In this document: one piece after another, positions 1 through 8,264 of the stretch
Numbering within the stretch: the first letter of the stretch is position 1
Layout: each line of letters opens with the position of its first letter
Assembly (NCBI GenBank): GCA_021733665.1
Contig: JAHREI010000002.1
Coordinates: 186,001-250,000 of the forward strand
Origin: Bacillus subtilis
Lineage (GTDB): Bacteria > Pseudomonadota > Alphaproteobacteria > Rhizobiales > Rhizobiaceae
DNA: 64,000 nucleotides
Direction: 5' to 3'
Program-made: the position numbers and the translations under genes
The notes under the pieces: model-generated
Told to the model about the DNA's origin: nothing
Database searches by the model: none
Seen by the model: only the letters and a program-made list of their open reading frames with translations

Positions 1-113
1 CCGGTGATTGTTGCTTTCCAGATATGACTGGAATTGGTGTCAGCCAGCAGTGTTGCAGAGGTAATCTGCCAATGTGCGGGAAACTCCGGCGGCGTCACTT
101 GCAGCAGTTGCAT
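1..113 (-). CDS. 5' end of a gene cut by the window edge; possibly a phosphotransferase-like kinase
   Basis: An open frame starts at the ATG complementary to 111-113, only 6 bases beyond the argC stop, and runs off the window after 37 codons without a stop. The peptide has the pattern W-Q-I-x-x-A-x-L-L-A-D-T-x-S-S-x-I-W-K-A near residues 16-34. That resembles the first strands of APH-type (aminoglycoside phosphotransferase-like) kinases, but so short a piece cannot settle it. The spacing suggests co-transcription and translational coupling with argC. No good Shine-Dalgarno is visible. The reading frame looks real; the family name is a weak inference. Confidence 0.45.
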   Translation of the reverse strand, partial: MQLLQVTPPEFPAHWQITSATLLADTNSSHIWKATIT

Positions 114-119
114 AATGGC

Positions 120-1052
120 TTAGTTCAAACCGAGCATCAGGTTCATATTCTGCACGGCTGCACCCGATGCACCCTTGCCGAGATTATCCAGCACAGCCAC
201 AAGATTGATCTGCTTGCCGCCTTCTGAACCGAAGACATAGAGGTTCATGCCATCCGTATCAGCCAGCATTTCCGCATCGACACGCGCCATTGCAGTGCTC
301 TCTTCCAGAGGGACAACACGCACAATCTTCTGGCCGGAATAATGAGCGGTGAGCTCCTTATGCACATCTGCCAGTGTCGGCTTGCCTTTGAGGTGGTCGA
401 GATAGACCGGAACCTGCACGATCATCCCCTGCGGGAAACGACCGACACTTGGTGCAAAAATCGGCGCATGGTCGAGTTTGCCATACATCTGCATTTCCGG
501 CAGATGTTTGTGTTTGAGGTTCAGACCATAGAGAAAGTTGTTTTCCGTCATATGTTCCGGATGGTTCACATCTTCCATCTGGGCAATCATCTGTTTGCCG
601 CCGCCGGTATAGCCGGACACCGCATTCACAGTCACCGGATAGTCGCTGTTCATCAGCCCTGCATCGCGCAGCGGGCGGATCAGAGAAATTGCGCCTGTCG
701 GATAACAGCCCGGATTGGCCACCAGACGTGCTTCACGGATGCGCTGTGCCTGCAAAGCTTCCAGCTCTGCAAAGCCATAGACCCAGCTGGAATGCGTGCG
801 GTGTGCCGTGGAGGTGTCGATAATACGGGTGGCATGACCTTCCAGCAGGATAACAGCCTCACGCGAAGCATCATCCGGCAGGCAGAGAATAGCAATGTCA
901 GCCGAGCGCAGCAGATCAGCGCGCAGGTCTTTATTACGTCGTTCTTCTTCCGGAATAGACAGGATTTCCAGATCAGTGCGACCGGCAAGACGTGTGCGGA
1001 TCTGCAGACCCGTTGTGCCATGTTCGCCGTCAATAAAGATTTTCGGTTTCAT
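120..1052 (-). CDS. argC: N-acetyl-gamma-glutamyl-phosphate reductase
   Basis: This enzyme catalyses the NADPH-dependent reduction of N-acetylglutamyl phosphate to the semialdehyde, the third step of arginine synthesis, in the cytoplasm. The 310-residue product has the shorter type-2 ArgC form. An N-terminal nucleotide-binding GEHGTTG loop lies at residues 9-15, and the catalytic cysteine motif NPGCYPTG at 113-120 has its nucleophile at Cys116. The start is the ATG complementary to 1050-1052, which places the GEHGTTG loop where the family has it. The gene lies on the same strand as rplM-rpsI but is separated from them by three genes. A further frame begins 6 bases after its stop. Confidence 0.95.
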   Translation of the reverse strand: MKPKIFIDGEHGTTGLQIRTRLAGRTDLEILSIPEEERRNKDLRADLLRSADIAILCLPDDASREAVILLEGHATRIIDTSTAHRTHSSWVYGFAELEALQAQRIREARLVANPGCYPTGAISLIRPLRDAGLMNSDYPVTVNAVSGYTGGGKQMIAQMEDVNHPEHMTENNFLYGLNLKHKHLPEMQMYGKLDHAPIFAPSVGRFPQGMIVQVPVYLDHLKGKPTLADVHKELTAHYSGQKIVRVVPLEESTAMARVDAEMLADTDGMNLYVFGSEGGKQINLVAVLDNLGKGASGAAVQNMNLMLGLN

Positions 1053-1100
1053 TAGAATTTTGCCTTATAGGTAGAGAATTCATGCGGTTAGAGAGTTTTG

Positions 1101-1130
1101 ATGAATCAACCTGTAAAGCAGTTGATTCAT
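1101..1130. promoter_or_regulatory. perfect 10-bp inverted repeat between argC and the phosphatase gene
   Basis: ATGAATCAAC (1101-1110) and its exact complement GTTGATTCAT (1121-1130) flank a 10-base loop in the divergent gap 1053-1336. The arms contain TGAAT and ATTCA, the halves of an ArgR-type ARG box, but 20 bases apart instead of 4, so it is not a standard ARG box. No U-tract follows. It may be an operator for argC or a structured leader. Nothing else in this gap is recognisable. Confidence 0.35.
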
Positions 1131-1336
1131 TATGTCAGGTACTATCTTTTCCGGTCAGATTTACGGCCGGATATATCGGATAATGCATGGCATCAGCCGT
1201 CACTGCAATGGGTGACATGACTGCTCTGGATCAAACCGGTCATTTCATGTTTTTGCAGATTATCGGGCGCAGAGTTGTGATTGCGTATCGTGCTGCTTTA
1301 CCCCCAGATTGAGCTTTTTGATATGTCTGAGGGGAT

Positions 1337-2146
1337 ATGATGAAAAGCACTTTATTGCGGTTTTTTGCAATTTCAGGCGTGGCTGTTGCGGTTACTGGAT
1401 GTGTCAGTGATCAGAAGGCTGCGCAGGTGAAACTGGAGCAGCAAGCGGTTCTGGGCTTAAACTGGGTGCAGCAATCCGGCGAATATCAGGCGCTGGCCTA
1501 TCAGGCTTTTAACACGGCGCGCCGTGCATTTGATGCAGCGAAGGCACAGAACGGACACAAGAAAGCAGTCATCGTTGATCTGGATGAAACAATGATCGAC
1601 AATTCTGCTTATGCTGCATGGCGGGTAGAGCATGGTGTGCCTTATACCAAGCCAACATGGGCGCGCTGGATGGAGGCGAAACAGGCTACAGCCATTGACG
1701 GCGCTGTTTCCTTTGCACGTTATGTCAATTCGTACGGCGGGCGGATGTTCTATATCTCCAACCGTGATGACACATCTTATGCTGCCACGGTCGAAAACCT
1801 GCAAAAGCTTGGCTTTCCGGGTGTGTCGCGCGAAACGGTTCTTCTGCGCACCACGCAGTCAAACAAGCAGGCGCGTTTTGATCGCGTTAAATCAAAGGGT
1901 TATGATGTGGTTGTTTATATCGGGGACAATCTCAATGATTTTGGCACTGCATGCTACGGCAAAAATAATCGTGAGCGCCGCTTGCAGGTTGCAGCGCAGC
2001 AGAAGCAATTCGGTTCGAAGTTTATAATGCTGCCAAACCCGAATTACGGGGACTGGATCAGTGGTATGGCAACAGATTATTACAAGCAGACACCGGTGCG
2101 ACAGCTGGAAATCAATCGTGAGAATTTACGGGTCTGGAAAGACTGA
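1337..2146 (+). CDS. 5'-nucleotidase, lipoprotein e(P4) family (HAD acid phosphatase)
   Basis: This is a secreted lipoprotein phosphatase of the HAD class-B / e(P4) family, which dephosphorylates nucleotides at the cell surface; the Haemophilus member serves NAD uptake. The N-terminus is a lipoprotein signal with the lipobox V-T-G-C (Cys22). The HAD nucleophile motif DLDET is at residues 81-85, and the later motifs include the GDNLNDF loop. The length of 269 residues is normal for the family. The start ATG at 1337 is preceded by GAGGGG; a second ATG follows directly. The gene stands alone between argC and an acetyltransferase on the other strand. The exact substrate cannot be read from the sequence. 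Confidence 0.85.
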   Translation: MMKSTLLRFFAISGVAVAVTGCVSDQKAAQVKLEQQAVLGLNWVQQSGEYQALAYQAFNTARRAFDAAKAQNGHKKAVIVDLDETMIDNSAYAAWRVEHGVPYTKPTWARWMEAKQATAIDGAVSFARYVNSYGGRMFYISNRDDTSYAATVENLQKLGFPGVSRETVLLRTTQSNKQARFDRVKSKGYDVVVYIGDNLNDFGTACYGKNNRERRLQVAAQQKQFGSKFIMLPNPNYGDWISGMATDYYKQTPVRQLEINRENLRVWKD

Positions 2147-2156
2147 GGAGCGACAC

Positions 2157-2615
2157 TCAGGCGCCGGATTTTCGCCATTCAAAAAGAATATCCGGTTCCT
2201 TTTCTTCATTGTCTCGACCATCAGTTTGATCGATTGCTGTAAAGCCGTGCTTCCCATAGAAATTCTGCGCCTGAATATTGCGCTGGAATGTCCATAGTTG
2301 CAGATGCGGGAATATCTGCTGTGCTTGTTTAAGTAGGACGCTGCCGATACCGCGCCGCTGAAACTCCGGCAAAATATAGAGTTGTTCGATCCATCCTGTT
2401 TTAAAGGCAATAATACCAGCCATTTCAGGTGCAAAGACTGCCCAGACCTCACATTGCGGGAAGATACAGTTTTCATAAAACCATTGATCTTCCTGTGGTG
2501 TGTGCAGCCCTTTGAGCCACGGCAGACGATCATCAAATGATGCCCGATGAATGCGGGAAGCCTGTGCCATTTCCGGCAAGCCCAAACGCTTCAATGTGAA
2601 GTTATGAACCGTCAT
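2157..2615 (-). CDS. GNAT-family N-acetyltransferase
   Basis: A 152-residue cytoplasmic GCN5-related acetyltransferase that should transfer acetyl from acetyl-CoA to an unknown amine. The acetyl-CoA pyrophosphate-binding motif A is QRRGIG at residues 86-91, preceded by the strand IEQLYILPEF. The C-terminal strand W-x-x-x-x-N-I-Q-A-Q-N-F-Y-G-K-H-G-F is the usual motif B of the fold. The start ATG overlaps the stop of the upstream ABM-like gene by 4 bases (ATGA), so the two genes are translationally coupled. The closeness to an ABM-domain protein hints at a small detoxification pair, but neither substrate can be named. Confidence 0.85.
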   Translation of the reverse strand: MTVHNFTLKRLGLPEMAQASRIHRASFDDRLPWLKGLHTPQEDQWFYENCIFPQCEVWAVFAPEMAGIIAFKTGWIEQLYILPEFQRRGIGSVLLKQAQQIFPHLQLWTFQRNIQAQNFYGKHGFTAIDQTDGRDNEEKEPDILFEWRKSGA

Positions 2616-2971
2616 TTGGTTTTAGAGCTTTTAGCATCAAAGCCGTAGGCGCGTTCAACACGGGCAATCCGCAAGGCATAGGTTTCATACCACATAGCAC
2701 GGCCTTGCTTCTGCGCGGTAAGATGATCGATATTGCGCTTCCAGTTACGAATGCTTTCCTCATCGCGCCAGTAAGAATTGGTAATGCCGAAGCCGTTTGC
2801 ATCCCGCACGCTCTCGACGCCGAGAAAGCCGTCCTGCTTTTCTGCCAGTTCAACCATTTGATCGGCCATCTCGCCATAGCCTGCATCATCATCCGTCGTG
2901 CGTTGGGATGAGAAAGCAACAACATAATAAGGTGCAGCGGGAAGGGTGGCGAAGGGAGAGTGATTGTGCAT
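2612..2971 (-). CDS. antibiotic biosynthesis monooxygenase (ABM)-domain protein
   Basis: A small 119-residue protein resembling the ABM / dimeric ferredoxin-like family: YYVVAFSSQRT as first strand, then the helix with EMADQMVELAEKQDGFLGVES, and ITNSYWRDEESIRNWK, the hallmark stretch. Such proteins are small cofactor-free oxygenases or heme/quinone-handling enzymes; the substrate here is unknown. The start is taken at the ATG complementary to 2969-2971, which has AGGA about nine bases upstream. An in-frame start 15 codons earlier has no ribosome site and would add an unrelated tail. The stop overlaps the start of the acetyltransferase by 4 bases. Confidence 0.75.
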   Translation of the reverse strand: MHNHSPFATLPAAPYYVVAFSSQRTTDDDAGYGEMADQMVELAEKQDGFLGVESVRDANGFGITNSYWRDEESIRNWKRNIDHLTAQKQGRAMWYETYALRIARVERAYGFDAKSSKTK

Positions 2972-3052
2972 GAAACAGAATCCTGAGGCTTGGTGATGTA
3001 AAAGCATAAAGACCAAGCATTACAGGTGACAGCCGCTACTCTGTCGCATCAA

Positions 3053-3082
3053 ATAAAAAAGCGGACCCGAAGATCCGCTTTC
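3053..3082 (-). terminator. Rho-independent terminator of rplM-rpsI
   Basis: AAAGCGGA (3058-3065) pairs with TCCGCTTT (3074-3081). Read on the minus strand, the stem is followed by a run of T (complement of the A-run 3055-3060). It sits 25 bases after the rpsI stop. Confidence 0.8.
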
Positions 3083-3106
3083 TTAATATTGGAAGTGCTA
3101 AAGATA

Positions 3107-3586
3107 TTAGCGCTTGGAGAACTGGAAAGAACGACGGGCTTTCGCCTTACCGTATTTCTTACGTTCTACAACACGGCTATCGCGTGTCAGGAAGCCGCCC
3201 TTCTTGAGGACTGCGCGCAGAGCTGGTTCGTAGTAAGTCAGAGCTTTTGAAATGCCGTGACGAACTGCACCGGCCTGACCGGACAGACCACCGCCAGCAA
3301 CAGTCGCGATGATGTCAAACTGACCAGCGCGGTTTGCTGCAACGATTGGCTGCTGCAGAACCATCTGCAGAACCGGACGAGCAAAGTATGCATTGAACTC
3401 TTTGCCGTTTACGATGATCTTGCCTGTGCCTGGCTTTACCCAAACGCGTGCAATCGCATCTTTACGCTTACCGGTCGCATAAGAACGTCCGAGAGCGTCG
3501 ACTTTTTTAACGTGAACCGGAGCTTCAGGAGCAGCAGCTGCTGCAACTGTGCCAAGTTCTTCGAGCGAGTTGAGCTGCTCAGCCAT
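3107..3586 (-). CDS. rpsI: 30S ribosomal protein S9
   Basis: Small-subunit ribosomal protein S9, whose C-terminal tail reaches the P-site tRNA. The 159-residue protein has the alphaproteobacterial N-terminal extension of about 30 residues rich in Ala/Glu. The conserved core starts at [17 protein letters not shown], and the tail ends in the invariant basic residues Q-F-S-K-R. Its start codon overlaps the rplM stop by one base (TAATG on the minus strand), the usual coupling in the rplM-rpsI operon. A hairpin terminator follows. Confidence 0.97.
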   Translation of the reverse strand: MAEQLNSLEELGTVAAAAAPEAPVHVKKVDALGRSYATGKRKDAIARVWVKPGTGKIIVNGKEFNAYFARPVLQMVLQQPIVAANRAGQFDIIATVAGGGLSGQAGAVRHGISKALTYYEPALRAVLKKGGFLTRDSRVVERKKYGKAKARRSFQFSKR

Positions 3587-4050
3587 TATGCGTTCCTCTT
3601 ATTTTTGCTGTTCAAAGCGCCGATGTCGAGGACTTCTGGCTGCTGTGCTTCGTGCTGGTGGTCAGCGCCTGCATAAACGCGCAGGTTTTTCATCTGACGA
3701 CGGCCGAGCGGACCGCGCGGAACCATACGTTCAATCGCCTTCTCAACGACGCGTTCCGGGAAACGGCCTTCGAGGATCTGACGAGCTGTACGTTCTTTAA
3801 TACCGCCTGGGTGGCCAGTGTGCCAGTAGTAAACCTTGTCGGTGTACTTCTTGCCGGTCAGAACTACCTTGTCCGCATTGATGATGATGACATTGTCACC
3901 GTCGTCAACGTGTGGGGTAAAGGTTGGTTTGTTCTTACCGCGCAGAATGTTGGCGACCTGAGAAGCGAGACGACCGAGAACAACGCCTTCAGCGTCGATC
4001 AGGATCCACTTCTTCACCACTTCTGCTGGCTTCTGGGAAAAAGTTGCCAT
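3586..4050 (-). CDS. rplM: 50S ribosomal protein L13
   Basis: Large-subunit protein L13, an early assembly protein. The 154-residue product begins [15 protein letters not shown] and contains the conserved blocks [28 protein letters not shown] and MVPRGPLGR, ending in a clade-typical tail. The ATG complementary to 4048-4050 is chosen because AAGGAT lies 8-13 bases upstream and L13 proteins start here; the frame stays open for 46 more codons upstream but without family similarity. The gene is first in a two-gene operon with rpsI, driven by the promoter at 4185-4213, leaving a leader of roughly 128 bases. Confidence 0.97.
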   Translation of the reverse strand: MATFSQKPAEVVKKWILIDAEGVVLGRLASQVANILRGKNKPTFTPHVDDGDNVIIINADKVVLTGKKYTDKVYYWHTGHPGGIKERTARQILEGRFPERVVEKAIERMVPRGPLGRRQMKNLRVYAGADHQHEAQQPEVLDIGALNSKNKRNA

Positions 4051-4184
4051 TGAAGTTATCCTTGGAAATAATCCTTGCAACAGAAACTGAAGCAAGGCTT
4101 TTTTTGTTGCTTGTGTTCCGGCAGAAATCTGCTCGTAACAAATGAAAACCGCCCATCTTTGACAGATGCACGCTTTCTGGCTGT

Positions 4185-4213
4185 GCAATACAGTGCTGCT
4201 GTAAACACGTCAA
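4185..4213 (-). promoter_or_regulatory. sigma70-type promoter for rplM-rpsI
   Basis: On the minus strand, TTGACG (complement of 4208-4213) is followed by exactly 17 bases and TATTGC (complement of 4185-4190). Predicted transcription starts near 4178. Confidence 0.65.
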
Positions 4214-4271
4214 GTGCAGTAAAATGGCGTTATTTTGAAATAAATGTGTAAAATCAATGCGTTAAAAATGC

Positions 4272-4285
4272 GGTAATATATTACC
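4272..4285. promoter_or_regulatory. perfect 14-bp palindrome GGTAATATATTACC
   Basis: An exact palindrome in the divergent region between rplM and the CoA-binding protein gene. It lies about 60 bases upstream of the rplM -35 element and 120 before the plus-strand start codon, a position and symmetry that fit a dimeric repressor. No family can be assigned. Confidence 0.35.
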
Positions 4286-4404
4286 CTATTAATTATCGCC
4301 TGTTTTACCTTTGGTTTGGCCTCATAGAGGCAAGACTCTTTAATTGCTGCCGGTAAGAATCTAGATTAGGTGTCAAATAATTGAGCATGAAAACGGAGAG
4401 TTCC

Positions 4405-4821
4405 ATGAATGATGAACAAGTAAAATCTATTCTGCAGACCAAGCATGTCATTGCGCTGGTCGGGGCTTCTCCGAATGAAGATCGTCCGAGCTTTGGCGTG
4501 ATGAAATATCTGTTGGCGCATGGCTATAAAGTTATTCCGGTTAATCCGGGGCAGGCGGGTAAAGAGATACTCGGTCAGATGGTTTATGCATCACTGGCAG
4601 ATATTTCGGAGAAGATCGATATTGTTGATGTTTTCCGCGCTTCTAACGCAGTGCCTGCCATCGTTGATGAAATTCTGGCGCTGAAAACACGACCGGATGT
4701 TTTGTGGTTGCAGCTTGAAATCAGCCATGAAGAAGCGGAAGTCAAAGCCCGCGCTGCGGGTATTCAGGTGGTGACCAATATGTGCACCAAACAGCAGCAT
4801 CAGCGTCTGATCGGAGCATAA
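4405..4821 (+). CDS. CoA-binding domain protein (YccU-like)
   Basis: A 138-residue single-domain Rossmann protein of the CoA_binding_2 family (YccU-like), cytoplasmic, role unknown. Visible features are the nucleotide-binding start VIALVGASPNEDRPSFGVMKYL, the stretch YKVIPVNPG, the DIVDVFR strand and the C-terminal VTNMCTKQQHQRL. Three in-frame starts exist: TTG at 4381 and ATGs at 4387 and 4405. The ATG at 4405 is preferred because GGAG (4395-4398) lies 6 bases upstream. The gene precedes metY by about 145 bases and could be co-transcribed with it; no terminator is seen between them. Confidence 0.85.
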   Translation: MNDEQVKSILQTKHVIALVGASPNEDRPSFGVMKYLLAHGYKVIPVNPGQAGKEILGQMVYASLADISEKIDIVDVFRASNAVPAIVDEILALKTRPDVLWLQLEISHEEAEVKARAAGIQVVTNMCTKQQHQRLIGA

Positions 4822-4965
4822 ACAGATTTATAGGTAGCCGGTGTCTGCGTCAGCCAAAAAAGATAATAGTTTGCGTGAATTATAGCGTTAAGCGGAATCT
4901 TTTTCTTTGCTTGTAGGGAAGTAAAATTCTAACCTGTCCCAAAGTTTTTATCTTGGGAGTAGAGA

Positions 4966-6252
4966 ATGTCTAAGCGCAGCCCCGGTTTTGATACCCTTGC
5001 CATCCATGCAGGCGCACAACCGGATCCGACCACCGGTGCCCGTGCCACACCAATTTATCAAACTACCGCTTATGTTTTTGACGATGTTGACCATGCCGCG
5101 GATCTATTTGGACTACAGGCTTTCGGCAATATCTATACTCGTCTGACGAACCCAACCACAGCCGTTCTGGAGGAACGCGTTGCAGCGCTTGAAGGTGGTA
5201 CAGCTGCCGTTGCCACAGCATCCGGTCATGCAGCACAGTTTTTGGTTTTCCATAATCTGCTGCGTACCGGCGATAATTTTATCGCGGCAAACAAGCTTTA
5301 CGGCGGTTCAATCAATCAGTTCGGCAATGCCTTCAAGTCTTTCGGATGGGAAGTACGCTGGGGCGATGTGGACGATGTTTCCAGCTTTGAGAAACAGATC
5401 GACGACAAAACCCGTGCGATTTTCATTGAAAGTCTGGCTAATCCGGGCGGTATCGTTGTTGATATCGCTGCTATTGCAGAAATCGCACATAAGCACGGCC
5501 TGCCGCTGATCGTTGATAATACAATGGCATCGCCATATCTGATCCGCCCGATTGAACATGGTGCAGATATTGTTGTCCACTCGCTGACCAAATTCATCGG
5601 TGGTCATGGCAACTCCATGGGCGGTATTCTCGTTGATGGCGGTACTTTCGACTGGTCGAAATCCGGTAATTACCCGATGCTGAGCGAGCCGCGTCCTGAA
5701 TATGCCGGTGCGGAACTGCACAAAACTTTCGGCAATATTGCTTTTGCCATTGCAGCACGCACACTTGGTTTGCGCGATTTTGGTCCGGCGATTTCTCCGT
5801 TCAACTCGTTCCAGATTCTGGCGGGTATTGAAACTCTGCCGCTGCGTATGCAGCGCCATTGCGACAATGCGCTGAAAGTGGCTCAGTGGCTGGAAAAGCA
5901 CGAGAAAGTTTCATGGGTGCGTTATGCCGGTCTGTCGACCGACAAGTACCATGCTCTGCAGCAGAAATATTCGCCTAAAGGTGGCGGTGCAGTTTTCACC
6001 TTCGGTCTGAAGGGCGGCTATGAGGCCGGTAAGACATTCGCCAACTCGCTGGAACTGTTCTCGCTGCTGGCCAATATCGGTGATACCCGCTCGCTGGTTA
6101 TTCATCCTGCATCTACCACCCATCGCCAGCTGACAGATGAGCAGAAAATTGCTGCCGGTGCAGGGCCTGAAGTGGTGCGTCTGTCGATCGGTATTGAAGA
6201 TGCTGACGATATTATTGCTGACCTCGAACAGGCTCTGGCAAAGATCGCCTGA
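4966..6252 (+). CDS. metY: O-acetylhomoserine aminocarboxypropyltransferase (sulfhydrylase)
   Basis: PLP-dependent enzyme of the Cys/Met metabolism family that makes homocysteine from O-acetylhomoserine and sulfide in methionine synthesis. The 428-residue length is typical of MetY. The internal-aldimine lysine is Lys209 in HSLTKFIGGHG, and family blocks include YTRLTNPTTAVLEERVAALEGG and SLANPGGIVVDI. The start ATG at 4966 has GGGAG upstream. I searched the 145-base upstream gap for a SAM-II-like element, common before methionine genes in this order, and did not find one. The stop overlaps the start of a cupin gene by one base, so the two form an operon. Confidence 0.95.
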   Translation: MSKRSPGFDTLAIHAGAQPDPTTGARATPIYQTTAYVFDDVDHAADLFGLQAFGNIYTRLTNPTTAVLEERVAALEGGTAAVATASGHAAQFLVFHNLLRTGDNFIAANKLYGGSINQFGNAFKSFGWEVRWGDVDDVSSFEKQIDDKTRAIFIESLANPGGIVVDIAAIAEIAHKHGLPLIVDNTMASPYLIRPIEHGADIVVHSLTKFIGGHGNSMGGILVDGGTFDWSKSGNYPMLSEPRPEYAGAELHKTFGNIAFAIAARTLGLRDFGPAISPFNSFQILAGIETLPLRMQRHCDNALKVAQWLEKHEKVSWVRYAGLSTDKYHALQQKYSPKGGGAVFTFGLKGGYEAGKTFANSLELFSLLANIGDTRSLVIHPASTTHRQLTDEQKIAAGAGPEVVRLSIGIEDADDIIADLEQALAKIA

Positions 6253-6593
6253 TGTCACTGTTGTTACCTGTAAACACAGAGTCTGAACCGGAAATTGGTG
6301 CGCCCGCTGAAGGGCGCATCATCTCCGGCGCTCCTCAGTTCAGAACATGGAATGCGGAGGAGACCTCAGACGGGCTTTATGCTGGTATCTGGGAATCGAC
6401 AGTGGGTAAATGGCATGTCGCTTATGATGAGTGGGAGTTCTTCCAGCTGATTAGCGGCGTATCTGTGGTGACGGAAGAAGGCAAGGAGCCGGTCACTTTG
6501 CGGGCAGGGGATAGTTTTATCATCAGACCAGGCTTTAAAGGCACGTGGGAAGTGATTGAAACGACTCGTAAAACCTATGTGATAAAGCTTTAA
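6252..6593 (+). CDS. cupin-domain protein (DUF861 / cupin_3)
   Basis: A 113-residue protein formed almost wholly by one cupin_3 barrel of the kind seen in ureidoglycine aminohydrolase-like proteins. Recognisable are GIWESTVGKWHVAYDEWEFFQLISG, where metal-binding positions are expected, then EGKEPVTLRAGDSFIIRPGFKGTWEV and the closing KTYVIKL. The function is unknown. Its ATG overlaps the metY stop (TGATG), showing tight coupling and suggesting a role tied to methionine or sulfide metabolism; that link is inference from position. A strong bidirectional terminator follows. Confidence 0.8.
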   Translation: MSLLLPVNTESEPEIGAPAEGRIISGAPQFRTWNAEETSDGLYAGIWESTVGKWHVAYDEWEFFQLISGVSVVTEEGKEPVTLRAGDSFIIRPGFKGTWEVIETTRKTYVIKL

Positions 6594-6612
6594 TTTATAT
6601 TGTCCGAAATAG

Positions 6613-6650
6613 AAAACGCCGCGTCTTGATAGACGCGGCGTTTTTGTTTT
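6613..6650. terminator. bidirectional terminator between the cupin gene and the P450
   Basis: AAAACGCCGCGTCT (6613-6626) and AGACGCGGCGTTTT (6631-6644) form a 14-bp perfect stem with a 4-base loop. It has T-runs outside on the plus strand and A-runs that become T on the minus strand. It serves the convergent metY-cupin operon and the P450 gene. Confidence 0.9.
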
Positions 6651-7906
6651 TACCATTCCAGTTTCAGGTTTTGCATGCCATGGAAATGATAGGTGTCGCC
6701 ATAAAGTGGCGGTTCGGCAAGGCGGATATTCGGCAAGCGCTTGAACAATGTTGCCAGAGAAACCTGCATTTCCAGACGTGCCAGCGGTGCACCGATGCAG
6801 AAATGGATACCGGCTCCGAAAGAGACATTTTTCTGATCCGGACGTTCCGGCCAGAAACGATCCGGCTGTTCAAAAGCCTGATAATCGCGGTTACCGGAAC
6901 CAAGCAACAGACCAAGTTGTTCTCCGGCTTTGAGTGTTACACCTTCCGCAATTTCAGTCTCATTATAGGCATAACGGGTGAACATATGCAGCGGTGCATC
7001 AAAGCGCAGGCTTTCTTCAACCGTGGCGGCAGTTGATTCCGGCGTGGCAAACAGAGCGCGATGATCCAGTCCGCTTTGCAGGATGCTCTTAACTGCATTG
7101 CCTGTCTGGTTGACCGTTGCTTCATGTCCGGCATTGAGCAACAGAATACAGGTGGTGATCAGCTCATCTTCCGAGAGTTTGGCACCATTTTCTTCTGCTG
7201 CAAGCAGCAGACTTAGCAGATCATCACCCGGATTTTTGCGGCGTTGGCTCGCATAGTCACGCAAATAGTCGGAAAACTCTTTTGCAGCCTGATTGGCACT
7301 GTCTTCCACTTCACGGGTGGCATTGTGCATATACATGTTGACCATGCGATGCGACCAGTCGAGCAATTGCGGGGCATTGTCGGTCGGCACACCGAGCATT
7401 TCGGCAATCACCACCACCGGAATAGGGGTGGCGAAAGCCGGCATCAGGTCGACATGGCCTTGGTGTTCAAAACCGTCAATCAGCTCATTGGCAAGTTTTT
7501 CAATACGCGGACGCAGGCGCTCGACCTGACGGGACACAAAAGCACGGTTGACGAGGGTGCGCAGGCGGGTATGCACCGGCGGTTCGATCTCCAGCATCGA
7601 GTGACGCTCAACGCCGTCAAAATCTTTAAGATGTTCGCGATTGATTGCATTGGCACGGTAACCGCCCGGTTCTTCACGGCCAAAACGGCGATCGCGGAAT
7701 AGTTTGTTGATGTCGTCATAACCGGCAAAGCACCAGAAACCATAATCCTCCCAGAAAAATACCCGCGCATTGTGATGCAGCCATGCATAGGCGGTATAAG
7801 GATTCTGCACAAATTCCGGCTGATGCGGATCAATGCGCACGCGGCGGCTAGCAGGATCAAAATGGAGATAGTCAGGTTTTACAGGAGCGTAAGTGGAGTG
7901 ATTCAT
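6650..7906 (-). CDS. cytochrome P450
   Basis: A soluble 418-residue bacterial P450 (monooxygenase), substrate unknown. The heme-ligand loop FGAGIHFCIGAPLA puts the thiolate at Cys370. The I-helix oxygen-activation motif AGHEAT is at 259-264 and the K-helix E-x-x-R pair at Glu298/Arg301. There is no transmembrane anchor, as usual for bacterial class I enzymes. No ferredoxin or ferredoxin reductase gene lies nearby, so its electron donor must be encoded elsewhere. The gene is monocistronic, ending at the shared terminator with the cupin gene. The start complementary to 7904-7906 begins MNHSTYAPVK. Confidence 0.93.
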   Translation of the reverse strand: MNHSTYAPVKPDYLHFDPASRRVRIDPHQPEFVQNPYTAYAWLHHNARVFFWEDYGFWCFAGYDDINKLFRDRRFGREEPGGYRANAINREHLKDFDGVERHSMLEIEPPVHTRLRTLVNRAFVSRQVERLRPRIEKLANELIDGFEHQGHVDLMPAFATPIPVVVIAEMLGVPTDNAPQLLDWSHRMVNMYMHNATREVEDSANQAAKEFSDYLRDYASQRRKNPGDDLLSLLLAAEENGAKLSEDELITTCILLLNAGHEATVNQTGNAVKSILQSGLDHRALFATPESTAATVEESLRFDAPLHMFTRYAYNETEIAEGVTLKAGEQLGLLLGSGNRDYQAFEQPDRFWPERPDQKNVSFGAGIHFCIGAPLARLEMQVSLATLFKRLPNIRLAEPPLYGDTYHFHGMQNLKLEW

Positions 7907-8016
7907 CAGGCTTTCATCGCATTGCTATTCAGATTGATGATGCGACTATAGAAGCAGATGAGGGGAATGTGCAGCGTGACAAAGCGCGGCATGAGAAGGC
8001 TGAAATAAGATTATTT

Positions 8017-8181
8017 TTATTTATTCGTATCTGACAGCGTTTTGCTAACTTCGTTAAGGGGAGCTTTAACTGAAACGCTAATGGATGTTAGAAAAACTGT
8101 TAGCAATATAGCGATAAACCCAATAATTAATCCGTATTCAATGGATATTGACCCTGATTGCTCTTTGATGAAGATCTTCAA
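8017..8181 (-). CDS. Flp-type pilin-like small protein with a TTG start
   Basis: A 54-residue frame shares the plan of the neighbouring Flp pilin: a short basic head (K-I-F-I-K-E-Q-S-G-S), then S-I-S-I-E-Y-G-L-I-I-G-F-I-A and a hydrophobic helix. This contains the G/S-x-x-x-x-E-Y core of type IVb prepilins. The only start in frame is TTG (complement of 8179-8181), with AAGG upstream; no ATG or GTG is available. It lies about 85 bases downstream of the first flp gene on the same strand, separated by a strong stem-loop. It may be a second, weakly translated pilin or a diverging paralogue. No cpa/tad assembly genes are in the window. Confidence 0.6.
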   Translation of the reverse strand: MKIFIKEQSGSISIEYGLIIGFIAILLTVFLTSISVSVKAPLNEVSKTLSDTNK

Positions 8182-8226
8182 CTTAAATTGACCTTCTTTC
8201 GAGAATTTGTAAAGATGCTTTAGATG

Positions 8227-8260
8227 AAGATCGTCTGGCGTTTGCCAGACGATCTTTTTA
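8227..8260. terminator. 13-bp stem-loop between the two pilin genes
   Basis: AAGATCGTCTGGC (8227-8239) and GCCAGACGATCTT (8244-8256) pair perfectly around a GTTT loop. A T-run follows only in the plus direction. For the minus-strand pilin genes it would act as an attenuating or mRNA-stabilising structure rather than a classic terminator. Confidence 0.65.
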
Positions 8261-8264
8261 TTTC

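Noticed and set aside
4822-4965. Possible SAM-II riboswitch before metY
   Set aside because: The gap does not show the conserved SAM-II pseudoknot sequence; only an AT-rich leader and ribosome site are seen.
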